NCBI GenBank assembly: GCA_024516155.1
Contig: JAJJXM010000037.1
Coordinates: 535,543-599,542, forward strand
Length of the DNA: 64,000 bases
From: Pyronema omphalodes
Lineage: Eukaryota > Ascomycota > Pezizomycetes > Pezizales > Pyronemataceae
Direction: 5' to 3'
Positions within the stretch are counted from its first letter, which is position 1. The number at the start of each line of letters is the position of its first letter. A program made the translations under genes and the position numbers. This document shows positions 1-12,144 of the stretch, piece after piece. The notes beneath the pieces were generated by a model that did no database searches, had not been told where the DNA came from, and saw only the letters and a program-made list of their open reading frames with translations.

Positions 1-156
1 TCTCCTTACATGTCTCTAGCTGTATTTCCAAAGTTAGCAAATAAGCCTTCATTCTATTAACCCTATCCAACGTGAAGAAACATACATACTAATTTTCTTT
101 GATATCCATCGCCGTATACTGATGAGACAATAGCTGTGGTATGGTTGTGACGCATA

Positions 157-427
157 ATGCTGCTACTGCTACTGCTACTGCTACTGCTACTGCTACTGCT
201 ACTGCTACTGCTACTGCTAGCTACTGCTACTGCTACTGCTACTGCTACTGCTACTGCTACTGCTACTGCTACTGCTACTGCTACTGCTACTGCTACTGCT
301 ACTGCTACTGCTACTGCTACTGCTACTGCTACTGCTACTGCTACTGCTACTGCTACTGCTACTGCTACTGCTACTGCTACTGCTACTGCTACTGCTACTG
401 CTACTACTACTGCCACTGCCACTGCCA
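157..427. repeat. (TGCTAC)n hexanucleotide microsatellite
   Basis: About 40 copies of a TGCTAC hexamer run almost without interruption and end in a few CTACTG/CCACTG variants. One interruption (gctagctac) occurs near 217-225. All six frames stay open because the unit length is a multiple of three. The open frames here are therefore artefacts and no gene is called. Confidence 0.95.
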
Positions 428-835
428 CAAACGTTCCCAACCTTAAGGTTATAACGTATTCTACAGTCCAAATATATTTCGAAGCTCCAGCTATTATCCT
501 ACAGTCTCTCTAGGATCCACCGGATCCACCCCAGAGCGTTGAACCTGTTTCCACCTCTCTTCTTCCAGCTGGTTTTCATTCCCATCGTTATATTTTGGAG
601 CCCCACTTGACACTCTCCTCTCCTCTGCTCTCTACATCTCCGCTCAGGTTTATCTTTTCAGCCTTGTGATGAATCATGGATCATGCATAGGTACTCGTAC
701 ACCGTTTTAGTTTTATGTAGTTTATAACCTCTCAATCTCGCAACTTTGCAGCTTTGGAAAAGGTTATCTACCCCCCCCCCCCCCCTCCATCTCCTCGGAT
801 TTGGTGTGTGTGTGTGTGTGGCTTGGTATTGGTAT

Positions 836-932
836 TGATGCAGGGATTGATACAGAGATTGTTATTGTTATTGTTATTTTATTGTTATTGTTATTGTTAT
901 TGTTGTTGTTATTTTATTGTTATTTTATTTCC
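836..932. repeat. (TTGTTA)-type microsatellite
   Basis: Imperfect run of ATTGTT/ATTTTATTG units. It follows a poly-C tract at 771-785 and a short (TG)n near 806-819. It is part of the left-end microsatellite block. Confidence 0.85.
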
Positions 933-1063
933 ATGTCGGGGGTTTTCATCGGGGTTTTTCATCGGGGGTTTTCGTAGTCATGAATACTTCAGTGACCAGT
1001 CTTCGGGGGTGTTTTATTCTACAAATCACAGACTGGTTGTTAGTAGTTAGTAGTTAGTAGCTG

Positions 1064-1412
1064 GAGATATAGATAGATATAGATATAGATATAGATATAG
1101 ATATAGATATAGATATAGATATAGATATAGATATAGATATAGATATAGATATAGATATAGATATAGCTATGGCAATAGATATAGATATAGATATAGATAT
1201 AGATATAGATATAGATATAGATATAGATATAGATATAGATATAGATATAGATATAGATACTAGTTACTAGATATAGATATAGATATAGATATAGATATAG
1301 CTATAGCTATAGATATAGATATAGATACTAGCTAGAGATATAGATATAGCTATATATATATCTATAGCTATAAATAAAGATACTAGCTAGATATAGCTAG
1401 ATATAGATAGCA
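1064..1412. repeat. (ATAGAT)n microsatellite with interruptions
   Basis: About 350 bp of AGATAT/ATAGAT hexamers, broken by ggcaat (about 1,171), by a ctagttactag island (about 1,260) and by several ATAGCT variants. The interruptions suggest an old array that expanded in several bursts. Confidence 0.95.
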
Positions 1413-1718
1413 ATTGATACCATACATCGCTAAATGCATGCTACATCCAATTCCCATCCTTCCAAGTTCCAACAATCCCCAGCGCCCGCATCAAACCGCA
1501 CTTAATTTCCTCCAAACCGCACTTTAATCCCCTCCTCCTCCATCAGCACCAGCACCACAGTCCCAACTATCAACGTGAGTCCATAACTTATCTTATAACA
1601 GGTATAGACCCCTATCCACTATCCAGCCGCTATTTACTCCTCCCCGATTCGCCGTCTGTATATGATATTATTTTCTTCCACTTATACTTCTTCCACTTAA
1701 CGTTCTTCATTCCTCCGC

Positions 1719-1746
1719 AGCCCGCAGCCCGCAGCCCGCAGCCCGC
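1719..1746. repeat. (CCGCAGC)n short tandem repeat
   Basis: Four tandem copies of a 7-bp GC-rich unit, just before the (TTTTC)n array. Confidence 0.85.
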
Positions 1747-1812
1747 TGTTCTGCTCTTCTCATATGTATTCCTGTATTCTAAGCTCCAGCAGCGTCAGCA
1801 GCGTCAGCATCT

Positions 1813-1952
1813 TCTTTTCTTTTCTTTTCTTTTCTTTTCTTTTCTTTTCTTTTCTTTTCTTTTCTTTTCTTTCTTTTCTTTTCTTTTCTTTTCTTTTCTT
1901 TTCTTTTCTTTTCTTTTCTTTTCTTTTCTTTTCTTTTCTTTTCTTTTTCTTT
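1813..1952. repeat. (TTTTC)n pentanucleotide microsatellite
   Basis: About 27 copies of a pure pyrimidine TTTTC unit, with one shortened unit near 1,870. The opposite strand is a polypurine GAAAA tract, so the array could form triplex or H-DNA. Confidence 0.95.
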
Positions 1953-1974
1953 TATTTGCAATCCCCAAAATCCC

Positions 1975-2080
1975 CAGACTCCCTAAACCCCCTAAACCCC
2001 CTAAACCCCCTAAACCCCCAAGATTCCCTAAACCCCCTAAATCCCCAGATTCCCAAGATTCCCTAAATCCCCTAGATTCT
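1975..2080. repeat. (CCCTAAACC)-type 9-bp repeat, vaguely telomere-like
   Basis: Tandem CCCCCTAAA units degenerate into CCCAGATTCC and CCCTAGATTCC forms. The period is 9 bp. The telomeric unit at the right end of the window is 6 bp (CCCTAA on this strand), so this is related in composition but is not a telomere array. Confidence 0.8.
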
Positions 2081-2119
2081 CTAGCTAGATAGTAGATTCC
2101 CCAAACCCCTAGATTCCCG

Positions 2120-2275
2120 AGATTTTCTAGATTCCCTAGATAATAGATTCCCTAGATAATAGATAATAGATAATAGATAATAGATAATAGATTCCCTAGA
2201 TAATAGATTCCCTAGATAATAGATTCCCTAGCTAGATTGCCAAGATTCCCTGGATAATAGATAATAGATTTCGAT
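2120..2275. repeat. TAGATAA / ATTCCCTAGATAA repeats
   Basis: Alternating blocks of tagataa and of ttccctagataatag. They appear to derive from the last units of the preceding 9-bp array. Confidence 0.8.
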
Positions 2276-2286
2276 ATATATATATA

Positions 2287-2360
2287 CCCCCCCCCTCCCC
2301 CCCCCAACCCCCCCCCCCCTCCCCCACTCCTGAGAAAAAAAACGGGGAGGGGGGGGGGGG
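2287..2360. repeat. Poly-C tracts facing a poly-G tract
   Basis: Long C runs (2,287-2,325) are followed after about 15 bp by A and then G runs (2,341-2,360). The complementary runs could fold into a hairpin, and the G-rich parts could form G-quadruplexes. Such tracts are prone to sequencing and assembly error. Confidence 0.85.
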
Positions 2361-2375
2361 TATGCGGTATGGTAA

Positions 2376-2494
2376 CAGCAATAGCAATAGCAATAGCAAT
2401 AGCAATAGCAATAGCAATAGCAATAGCAATAGCAATAGCAATAGCAATAGCAATAGCAATAGCAATAGCAATAGCAATAGCAATAGCAATAGCA
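2376..2494. repeat. (AGCAAT)n hexanucleotide microsatellite
   Basis: About 19 perfect copies of AGCAAT. The array changes abruptly into ATCAAC units at about 2,495. Confidence 0.95.
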
Positions 2495-2907
<413 letters not shown>

Positions 2908-2989
2908 GTCCCTGGGGGACTTGGGACTTGAAACTTGAAACTTTAGCAGCTCATTGTTTCGCTGTTGTTTCGCTGTTGTTATGATGATG

Positions 2990-3296
2990 CGTATAGTTTT
3001 TATAGTTTTTATAGTTTTTATAGTTTTTATAGTTTTTATAGTTTTTATAGTTTTTATAGTTTTTATAGTTTTTATAGTTTTTATAGTTTTTATGATTTGT
3101 ATGATTTTTATAGTTCTTATGATTTTTATAGTTTTTATGATATTTATGATATTTATAGTTTTTATAGTTTTTATAGTTTTTATAGTTTTTATAGTTTTTA
3201 TAGTTTTTATAGTTTTTATAGTTTTTATAGTTTTTATAGTTTTTATAGTTTTTATAGTTTTTATAGTTTTTATGATTTTTATAGTTTTTATAATTA
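2990..3296. repeat. (ATAGTTTTT)n 9-bp tandem repeat
   Basis: About 33 copies of a 9-bp A/T-rich unit with a few ATGATTTTT and ATGATATTT variants in the middle (3,090-3,165). The period of 9 keeps reading frames open, but no gene is present. Confidence 0.95.
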
Positions 3297-3304
3297 TGAT
3301 TCTA

Positions 3305-3490
3305 TTCATGTGTAACTATACTGTAATCATACTGTAACCATACTATAAACATACTGTAACCATACTGTAACCATACTGTAAACGTCCTGTAACCATCCTG
3401 TAATAAATAGATGACTCTTTACATGCTGGTATGACTTTATGCTGGTATAATGTTATGCTGGAATAATGTTATGCTGGTATAATGTTATGA
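3305..3490. repeat. 11-bp (ACTGTAACCAT) and 15-17-bp (ATGCTGGTATAATGTT) repeats
   Basis: Two consecutive short minisatellites. The first is seven or so copies of a ctgtaaccata unit (3,315-3,402). The second is four copies of a tgctggtataatgtta unit (3,423-3,489). An A/C-rich low-complexity stretch without a gene follows to about 3,760. Confidence 0.85.
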
Positions 3491-3857
3491 ACCAAACACC
3501 AAAAACCAAAAACTTCAGAAAACAAAAACTAAACCCCAAAAAACTTCAGAAACTACAACCTTCAAGAACCACGAACCAAAAAGCAGCAAACAAAAAGCAA
3601 CAAAAGAAAGTACTAAACAATAAACAACAAGTCATAAAAAGCAATTAACCAATTAACCAAGTAAACAACAAACAACAAACAACAAACAACCAAAGACCAC
3701 AAAGAACTAAAGAACCAAAACATAACCCCCAACAATAAAATAAAATACAATACAAAAAAACACAACAAAAGTCATCCCAGAATACAAACCGCCCATGCAT
3801 CACCCCACACTTCTTCATCATCCCCATCACTCACTCTCCGCCCCACTCTCCCCACCA

Positions 3858-6800
3858 TCACTCACTCTCCGCCCCACTCTCCTCCTCCTCCCCAATCCTC
3901 AAGCTCATAACCCTCCCTCCTCTTCTCCTTCTAGCGAGATTCGTCTCCAAGCCACTATCCTCACTTTCAACCCACCCCTCCCCACCCCAAAAACTCAGTG
4001 CCACAGGTAAAAACACCAACGAATGCAGCGCCGCAATTATTACCAACGCCAACCAAATCCGGAAGTAATAGACTTCGAAGATTTTAGATCTTGTTTTTGC
4101 CAGGACTGTTACGCCGAGGAGTTTAGTAAGTGTTATACCCGAGAAGACCTGGATGGTATTATTAGCCACTGCTGGGAAAAGACGGAGGGGAAAAGAGGAA
4201 AAGGGACAAACATACCGACCCACCGACCCCCACCAATCCAGCCCAAGCCCTCGCATCCTTCCCCCTAAACGCAACCTTTGCCCGCTCCATAATACTTCCC
4301 GCCGGTACCATGAAACCTCTTGCAACATGCGCACAAAACTCCACACCAATTCCTACACAAATGACCAAATTCACCAAACTAACCGCATTCAGACTAACTC
4401 CCCAAACCGTCATAACACCCATAACATCCACCACAATCATAGCCACAGTTCCCGCTACCACAGCTCCAGTTTTCACAGATCCCAACAACACCGAACAAAC
4501 CATCCACACAGCAACCAACGCCGCAGAAAGTAGTAAAGCCGTTGTACGGACAATCGTTATATACTGATCAAAAAAGATATAAAACTTGGAATACGGAAAA
4601 ATATCCGTTTTCGCCGCTCTGGAAATATCTTTTGCAATCCTCCGGGCCGCAGTATATGCAGCAATAAAATCTGCCTGGCTTTTCAACGGGGTATGAGAAG
4701 CCCGGAAATGAGATGCAGAAATACTGGTGTGATCGTAATCAGGAACTATAGCGGTGGAGTAACCTGCTTTTCCGGCTAGGGGACATGTTTCACCAGTAGG
4801 CGCAGAGATCCAGATTTTTAGGTAGTCCATGAACTCCTGTCCTTCTGGCATGCCGTTGAGGGTTATGTTCCAGGCGGGATCACGGTCTTGGAAACAAACG
4901 CGGCATTGAACGTCGGGATCGTAGGGGCCGCATAACTCTTCCGAGTTGCGCTTTTTGACGCGGCAACATTGGTCCAGGGATGGGTTTAGCCAGAGGAAAA
5001 AATCATCGATCCAGCTGGCGGCGGGCTCGGAGATGTAGCTGATTTCCGGACGCTTTCTCTCCTGTTCGATAATGTTGGAAAGAGAAAGAGGATCACAGGT
5101 GGAGAAGCGTCCACAAAGCTCTTGCTGTGCGGTACGAGTGGTGGCGTTGAAGTCTCGAGTGACAAAGTATACAGGAGGCCCAACTCCAAAGTAATCGTAA
5201 AGATCATCAAAGTAATTGATCAAATAAGAACCAGTAGGAATGGCGATACGTTGATCCAAACCTAGCTCCATCTTGGGAAGTAAGGCGAGAGATGCGGCGA
5301 AGATTCCAAAGAAAATTGTCAAGACAGAGAGCTTGGTATGTTTCTTCAACAAGCGAGGAGCGTAGTGCTTGCGAATTGTTCGCTGGATAAACCCTTCCTC
5401 TACTTCGTCAAATCCAGTGGCAGAACCATGTCCCTCCCGTCTCAATTCCCCGATTAATCCTCCCTCGTTGTCATCGGTAGAGTTACCATTGTAGCCCGGG
5501 GTGTTGTAATCCTTAGGAGCCGGTAAACAAGGGAAGCAATCGATTCTGTTGGCATCCATCCGCTTCTTATTCAATGCCAGAACCGAAACAAACATAGTAA
5601 CCTGTAGAACGGCATTTATAAATACCGCACCTGCGGCGTAAATAGCAAAATTCCGAACAGCAGGCATAGTAACAATAGCTCCCAGTCCAAAAGCCAAAGT
5701 CTCAGAAGTGGCAGAAAGAAGAATGCTGGGACCCATGCGACCCATTGCCCTTCCAATTTGAACCTCCAATTCATCATCGGGATGCTCGTTACCAATACGT
5801 TCAAACTCATGAACAATCAAAAAGATATTGTCGACACCAACGGCGAGAACCAAGAATGGGATAACCTCGGCGATGATAAGAGTAACCTTGATACCCATAG
5901 CAGAGAACAATCCAACCGAAGCAGAAACACTCATCAAGACAATAATGATACCGAATACTCCCAAGGTGAATTTACTGTTGACCAGCGTCTTTCCCGGGTA
6001 TCGGAGCATATTCTTAACAGCCAAGGTGCTGCTTCCAAGAGCGATACTGGCGTAGAAAAACATGGCGATATAACTGATGACGACAATCTTTGCATCAGTA
6101 TTGGTGCTCTTATTGAGTTCCTGCTCCAGTGAGATTTCGGTGGAAAAACTCAAACGCAATCCCTTCTCCTTTGCCTCCTCCGCCACTGCCAAAAGGGTAT
6201 TCTTCAAGCTTCTCTCCCAATCCTCGCTCTTTTTCGTTTTCGGACTTCCTTCCTCGTGGTTCACCAACACCCAGGTAGTCATCAACGCAGCCGAATCAGC
6301 AACATCACCAGATTCCTGATATCCTCCAAAGACCAACTCCTTCTTGATCGGCTGTCCAAAATCGGGAAGACATTGACCTGGGTTCTCAGCACAGGTACGA
6401 ATCTGCTCCCTCCAAGATTCCCTCTTGACCTCCCAAAAGTCGCCATGAAAGTAAGAAGTAACACTCTGAACAACACAAGCTTCTCCGGTGGGGTTAAGAC
6501 AAACATCCTCCAAAGTAACACCATACTCATAACTCTTCAACCGACGAATCTGCTGCTCAACATCAAACCACCAAGCCAAAGTCTCATAGCTAAGCACAGG
6601 CGAAGGACCCGCCTCAGTGGTGTCGTTAATCAAAAACGCCTGTTCCGTACGATAAAAAGGTCCAAAATTATCATCGAAAAACTGTTTCTCCATCGCAGCA
6701 TCAGAAGTAGGACTGACCCAAAGACGAACCGGATCAGTTTCGACGCTAAAGTTTAACCATCCCAAGCTCATCAGTCCCACGATAAGGATCGAGATACCAA

Positions 6801-8050
6801 TGGTAGCAGCGGGAAACTTGGCACTAGTTTCTCCAATGTGGTAAAACATCCGGTCCAGGAATTCGTCAAGAGCGTATCTCTTACGATAACGCTCAGGAGC
6901 GATACCTGCGCCGAGAACAATATCGTCATCCTCGTCACTATAATCGGGGTCGGAATCGCGCAACAGCCGCAGGTTGTCTCTTCTCTTCTCCCGGTATCGC
7001 ATGCATTGTTTGTAAGTAAGGATAGAGGCGAGGACGGCGACGCTAAGACAGTAAATCAAGGTGACTGCAAAACTCCAACACGGCATAGTTCCAACTTTGC
7101 AGATCTTGGTCTCGTCAGGCTCGGGAAGGATAGGACAGACAGCGGGACAATCCAAACAGGCGCAACGATAGGCGACATCTTCGTCGTTACACTTTTTCGG
7201 CTTGTCGTGCATGGCCTTCATTTTGTCGCCAAGCTTGTCCTTTGTCGGGAAGTTAATCTGAAACGGCGAACCAAACGGCGGGTTCTTCTTTCCGAGGAAT
7301 GCCAGGAATTCCTGAGGATTCTTTGCCCCACCACCAATAAGATCCATAACACGGCCATTAGTAGCCGAAAACTTAAGATCCTTACAAGAATCATAAAACC
7401 CCTCCGTATAAGTCGGCGACAAAAAGTAATCAATCTCCGAAACCAGGGCAACACCTTTACTCGACTCCTCAGTTTCGGTAATATTCAAAAACAAGCTCTG
7501 ATCCGGCGAGCAAGTAAACGAGCAAAACAGATTAAAAAAGTTTGCCTTGCAAGCCGGACAAGACGCGATTAAAGCCTCCGCACGCTTTAAGTTCGTCGCC
7601 AGGTTGGAAATCTACCCATCGCATCAGTTAGCAATTATCAACCATCGTCCAATAGCATAGAAACCCCACCTGATCCCCATCACAGCATATCGGCCCCTCA
7701 CTCCATTCCGCTCCACATAGCTCCACTAGCTGCTTCCTCACAGCATTATCCGGCTCCTTCGCAGGTCCATTATATGGCTTCGGTAACTGTCCTCCGAAAA
7801 AGGATTTCTTGTCCTATGAAACGAAAAGAAAAGAAAAGAAAACAAGCTGTTAGCATTGAATCATACAAGTGGAAGAGGCAGATAATACCTGTCCCCGCAT
7901 GGCACAGTGACCGGCCTTGTGGATTGCTGTCGGTGGTCCATTGCTGGCTGCTGCTGCGACGGTCGCTATTGTGAGGGATATACTCAGCAGGAATAGGAGT
8001 TTTGAAAATAATGGTATTCGGAAGCGCATATTGCGCCGTGATGGCGACAT
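3858..8050 (-). CDS. NCR1: NPC1-type lysosomal/vacuolar sterol transporter
   Basis: Fungal orthologue of Niemann-Pick C1, which moves sterol out of the vacuole or lysosome lumen through the limiting membrane. My model has four exons: 8050-7889, 7813-7670, 7611-4216 and 4148-3858. The introns are 75, 58 and 67 bp, all phase 0. The product is about 1,330 aa, the family's usual size. The start is the ATG followed by a hydrophobic signal peptide (about residues 9-35). The lumenal Cys-rich sterol-binding domain follows, with HKAGHCAMRGQ, CGAEW..GPICCDGDQ and CPACKANFFNLFCSFTCSP. A sterol-sensing domain lies at about residues 600-780 and includes AVGVDNIFLIVHEFER. The last exon restores VFSGITLTKLLGV after a GTATGT donor; without that splice the frame would end early. 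The C-terminus is an unusual RRRRGG/EEEE-rich tail. I see no inactivating change. Confidence 0.95.
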
Positions 8051-9754
8051 GGCGAGCGAGCGAACTGTAGGAGCGAGCGAGTTTGCGAGCTGGCGAACTG
8101 GCGAACTGTAGTACCTGGCGAACTGTAGCAGCTGGCAAGCAGGAGGAGCTACTCGTATACGCAGCTCGTTCCGCCGACAATGATCTTCTTGTGGTGTTTA
8201 TAATCCTTCGTCTCCTTCGTATCGTATCGCGTGCCTATGCTGTGGTGTAGCTCACAGTCGTGTTGTTGACTATCGTCGGATCTAAAGTGTTGGAGTTGCA
8301 GGCTTGCAGCTACAGTCGCTCGGTGGTTGGTTGCTGTGTAGGCTAGGCTGTGGTCCGTGGTGACACATGACGTGTTGGAGCGTAAGCTTGGCGGGAGGGT
8401 GGGTGGGTGGGTGGGTGGGTGAATCTGGGGAGGCTGTGGCGCAACCAGCAGCAGCAAGCAGCAGCAGCAAGGCACGGACCTGTTTCTGTCTGTCGGCCAC
8501 CAGCAAAAATCGCGGGAAATAGAAATCCGGGGTATACATAGAAAGAAATGGGGTAGGGCGAACCGAGGGAACCGAGTGAACCGAAGGAACCGAGGGAAAT
8601 GAGAGAAATGAGGGAAATGAGATGAGGCTGACAAAAATGATGGAAAAGCATATATACATATTTCGATGCGTCTAAATTTTAAAAAATTTACTATGTATCA
8701 TCATAGAATAAATCGCCTGAGAAATCCGGGGTAGGGTAGAGCGAACGAAATCCGGGGTAGCTAAGGGAACCTGGAGAACCCGAAGAACCCGAAGAACGGA
8801 ACATATGTGATGAGCCCCGAGACGATGCCCTCGATGACTTTGACTTTGACTTTGACTTTAATCATCCCCCAGCCTCGCATTACCGAGGAACAAAAACGTG
8901 TTTTAGACATTTCCATCTCATCTCAGTTTCAACACGTCGCGTAGAATATCTCAGAAGCACAGTCCACCCGCCAGCTTAGAATTCGCATCCATCCAGTCCA
9001 TCCAGGTACCATGACCATGCGACTGCAACTCACCAGTATTCCGTTTAATGAGCTCAGCATAGAATCTCAATCGAGCCCCATCAATCCACACCATCCAACG
9101 AAACTAGAAACTAGATCTCAGAAGCCAGAAGCCACGAACCCGCGTGTCACAAAAGCACCCAGAACCAAAGAACCAAAGAACCAAAGAATCAAAAAATGAA
9201 CAGTATTTAATTCCACCTAAAAACAAAACAAAAAACGTACATCACCATCCCCATCGACATCCCATCGCTATAAATCATCGCCCTCCAAAATAAAAAAAAC
9301 GCCTTCCATTCATTCATTCATTCATCCTTTCTTGGTACCGTGTACAACCCCGTCGCATCGTACTGTATCATATCATAGCATCATCCTCGTCGTCTGGTCG
9401 GGTGTCGTCTGGTCGCAGTACCGCAATACCGTTACTCATCTCGCTGTTTACATGATAACACAAGGAATCCTATTTACCACGCCAGGAGTATTAGCAATCT
9501 TTCTCTAATCCCATCCCTAGTCTCCATCCCGCAACCCAGCAACAAAGAAACTTACACACAACAACTACAATCATCCCCGCACCAGCAAGGTTTCGTGGGA
9601 GGTTTCGAGACGGTAGATAGTGATTCTTTGGTTTGGTTCAGGAGCGGGGTTGATGCTTGGGTCATTTTGATTGTGTCGTGAGTTGCGAGCCGTGCCGTGC
9701 CGTGGTTTGTGGTTCGTGGTTTCGGGGGGTGGGTTGGTGGTTTGATGGTTTGTG

Positions 9755-9791
<37 letters not shown>

Positions 9792-10540
9792 GTTGGTGGT
9801 TCGTGTGCCGTGGTTTGTGGTTCGTGTGTTGGTGGTTTGATGGTTTGGTGGACCAACAGATAAGTAGAAAAGAGCAGAGACAATGACCTGGCTACCGGTG
9901 GGTTTATAAAAACTGCGATTCCTGATTCCTGATTCCTGATTCCTGATATCTTATTCGCGTTGACTTTTGTAGACTTTGTAGACTTTGTGGACTTTGTAGA
10001 AAGCTTATATTATAGAAGAAAGAACAAAGAACAAAGAACAGACAGGTGAGGTGAGTTGGGTTATGCTGGGTTGTGCTGAGGCGAGTTGTGCTGAGTTGGA
10101 TGAGGGTTGGATGAGGGTTGGGTATTCAATAACCAGCAGCTAGCATATGGCATACGTCAGCGATTACAGGGATATGCTTTGTTGTCTATGTAGCTTGCTT
10201 TGCCTGTGGCGCTTACATATGATAGGGCTTACTATGGCAGGGGTGTAACAAGGCTCCTGCAAGGCTCATGTGAGGCTCAAGGGAGCAGGGGAGGTTAGGG
10301 TAGGGTATAAGGTAGTTAGGGTTTTGGGGTTCCTGGGGGGGGGGGGGGTGATGGTTCACTGATATTGGGAGGGATAATAATGGATGGGTTTGTGATGGTT
10401 GCTTGATGGTTACTTGATTATGTGATTATGTGATTATGTGGCTAATGACTACATAATGACTGCATGATGAATGATTAATGAATAATGAATAATGATTGAT
10501 GATTAATGAATAATGACTAACGAATACCTTTAACGGGTTT
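8051..10540. other. Intergenic, low complexity, no supported gene
   Basis: The stretch starts with the presumed NPC1 promoter (8,051-8,700). It then holds only simple repeats: (GGGT)n at about 8,398-8,421, (GAACCGAGG)-like units at 8,560-8,610, (ATTC)n at 9,309-9,325, (TTCGATG)n at 9,757-9,790, (GATTCCT)n at 9,916-9,947, and GTAGACTTT units at about 9,968-9,998. A poly-G run lies near 10,336-10,349. The open frames are short, Ser/Pro or His rich, and look non-coding. Confidence 0.7.
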
Positions 10541-10649
10541 GGAGATTTCTTTTGCTTGTTTGTTTGTTTATTTACTTATTTATTTATTTGTTTGTTTGTG
10601 CATAATGAAAAACACAGCTCAAGTCCGGCATTTCTTATTTATTCGTATA

Positions 10650-11833
10650 CACCGCACAAGACTATATCATAGACATCCAAGGTGTTGCGTGTGTTCCAGT
10701 TGTAAACAGGATAGGGGGGATTGTAGGAAGCTTGGTATGGCTCGTTTAAATACCAAGCGTTTCCCAGCATCATCCACTGATCCGCGCCGAACCAACCAAC
10801 CAACCAACCAACCAACCACAGCACAGCGCAATCGGACCTTGTCGGTAATGATGTTATTCATGGCCAATCGCTGCTGACCATCTTGAGGTTCTTCCGCCTC
10901 CTTCAGTTCCAGCAAGGCAAACAGTCTGGTGGAACTGTGTCGGATTGAGCGGCTTGAATAAAAGACAGCCAAAATCCGGCATTTCTGATTAGTTCCATCT
11001 CGTATATCCCTCATAAGACTATATTCCAGACATCCAAGGTGTTGCGTGTGTTCCAGTTGTGAACAGGATAAGGGGGATTGTAGGAAGCTTGGTATGGCTC
11101 GTTTAAATAGTTTACCAGCGGCATCCACTGAACTGCGCTGCTGTAGTCGAGGACCGTACCAACCAACCACAGAAACAATCCAGCATCGACTATGATATCG
11201 CTATATCAGTCATCAGCAAAGCGTCAACAATAGAAACATAAAGCAAATGTAACTTACCCCGAGTACTAGTCCATCTTACAGTCGTCAAAAACAGTCTGGT
11301 GGAACTGTGTCGGATTGAGCGGCTGGAATAGTTTACCAGTGGTACCCGGTGCTCTGGATCATCTTTGTAGGAGAACGAACCCAAGGCAACCCAAATCATG
11401 TCTGATTGGTTCGTATGCCCCGCACAAGACTAGATTACAGACATCCAAGAAGCTGTTGCGTGTGTTCCAGTTTTAAATGGGATAGGGGGGATTGTAGGAA
11501 GCTTGGTATGGCTCGTATAAATAGTTTACCAATACCAGCAGCATCTACAGATGGGCCGTTGTAGTAGGGGGCCGAACCAGCATCAGCAAAATGGTCATAA
11601 TGCTGTATGGGTGTTGTTGAGTAGTCTTGAACAACACCGATGTTGTTCATGGCAAATCCTTGCTGACCATCTTGCTGACCATCTTGCTGACCATCTTGCT
11701 GACCATCTTGAGGTTCTTCCGCCTCCTCCAGCTCCAACAAGGCAGGATCAATTGGGATGTCTCTTTATGATTACGATTAGTTAGACGCGGATAAAGGTGG
11801 GAAGATGGGTAATTACCCCGGGTACTAATCCAT
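10650..11833 (-). pseudogene. Cluster of broken 5'-end copies of the AT-hook gene
   Basis: Three fragmentary copies of the first and second exons of the intact gene at 42,924 lie in tandem on the minus strand: about 10,650-10,920, 10,980-11,275 and 11,430-11,833. The shared landmarks are LLELEEAEEPQDGQQ, MNNI, and the stretch equivalent to YLNEPYPASYNPPY. Two fragments keep an exon-1 start (ATGs at 11,833 and 11,274) with the GTAA donor, but in both codon 3 is TAG instead of CAG. All three fragments also share a reading-frame change relative to the intact gene and end at the same stop (..IPSFLQSPL..LGCL). The copy at 11,430 has four tandem DGQQ units where the intact gene has one. None can give the full protein. 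Confidence 0.75.
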
Positions 11834-11883
11834 CGCAAAGATGTTGTTGATCAGTCTTGTGGTGATGATTGGGATATCGCTTT

Positions 11884-12144
11884 AAGATCATGGTTAGCTA
11901 TATGCTGATAAATTTGAAGACGGTATAACGCACTCTCGGACACTGGTTTTCGAAAGAAGCTGAACCGGAAACAGCAATGCCTTCCTTATTGGTGGTCGCT
12001 GCTAGACGAGGATGGCCACTGTTGGCTATGGCGACCTCCAAATCCGGCATGTCGGATTGATTCGTATCCCACTGTATCAATATTATTAAGCTGGATGTAA
12101 ATACAGAGAGTGAGAGGGAATAATTACCCCGAGTACTGGTCCAT
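11884..12144 (-). pseudogene. Fourth 5' fragment of the AT-hook gene with diverged exon 2
   Basis: The ATG at 12,144 starts MDQYSG with the same exon-1 sequence as the intact gene, here with no stop. After a GTAATT donor and a plausible acceptor it would continue as WDTNQSDMPDLEVAIANSG.., which is unlike the intact gene's DIPIDPALL. A further GTGCGT..TTAAAG intron would run into the 5' region of the next fragment at 11,833. It may be a small chimeric gene or a relic. No function can be assigned. Confidence 0.45.

Noticed and set aside
63..513. Long open frames on both strands (poly-Ala/Thr, poly-Ser, Tyr-Cys)
   Set aside because: They exist only because a 6-bp repeat keeps all frames open. 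There is no start context, no non-repeat domain and no splice structure.
1975..2080. Left-hand telomere
   Set aside because: The unit is 9 bp and degenerate, unlike the clean TTAGGG at the right end, and unrelated repeats flank it.
10667..11170. 167-aa minus-strand protein spanning two AT-hook gene fragments
   Set aside because: It runs through two fragment copies and their junction in a frame shifted from the intact gene. It is better explained as part of the pseudogene cluster.
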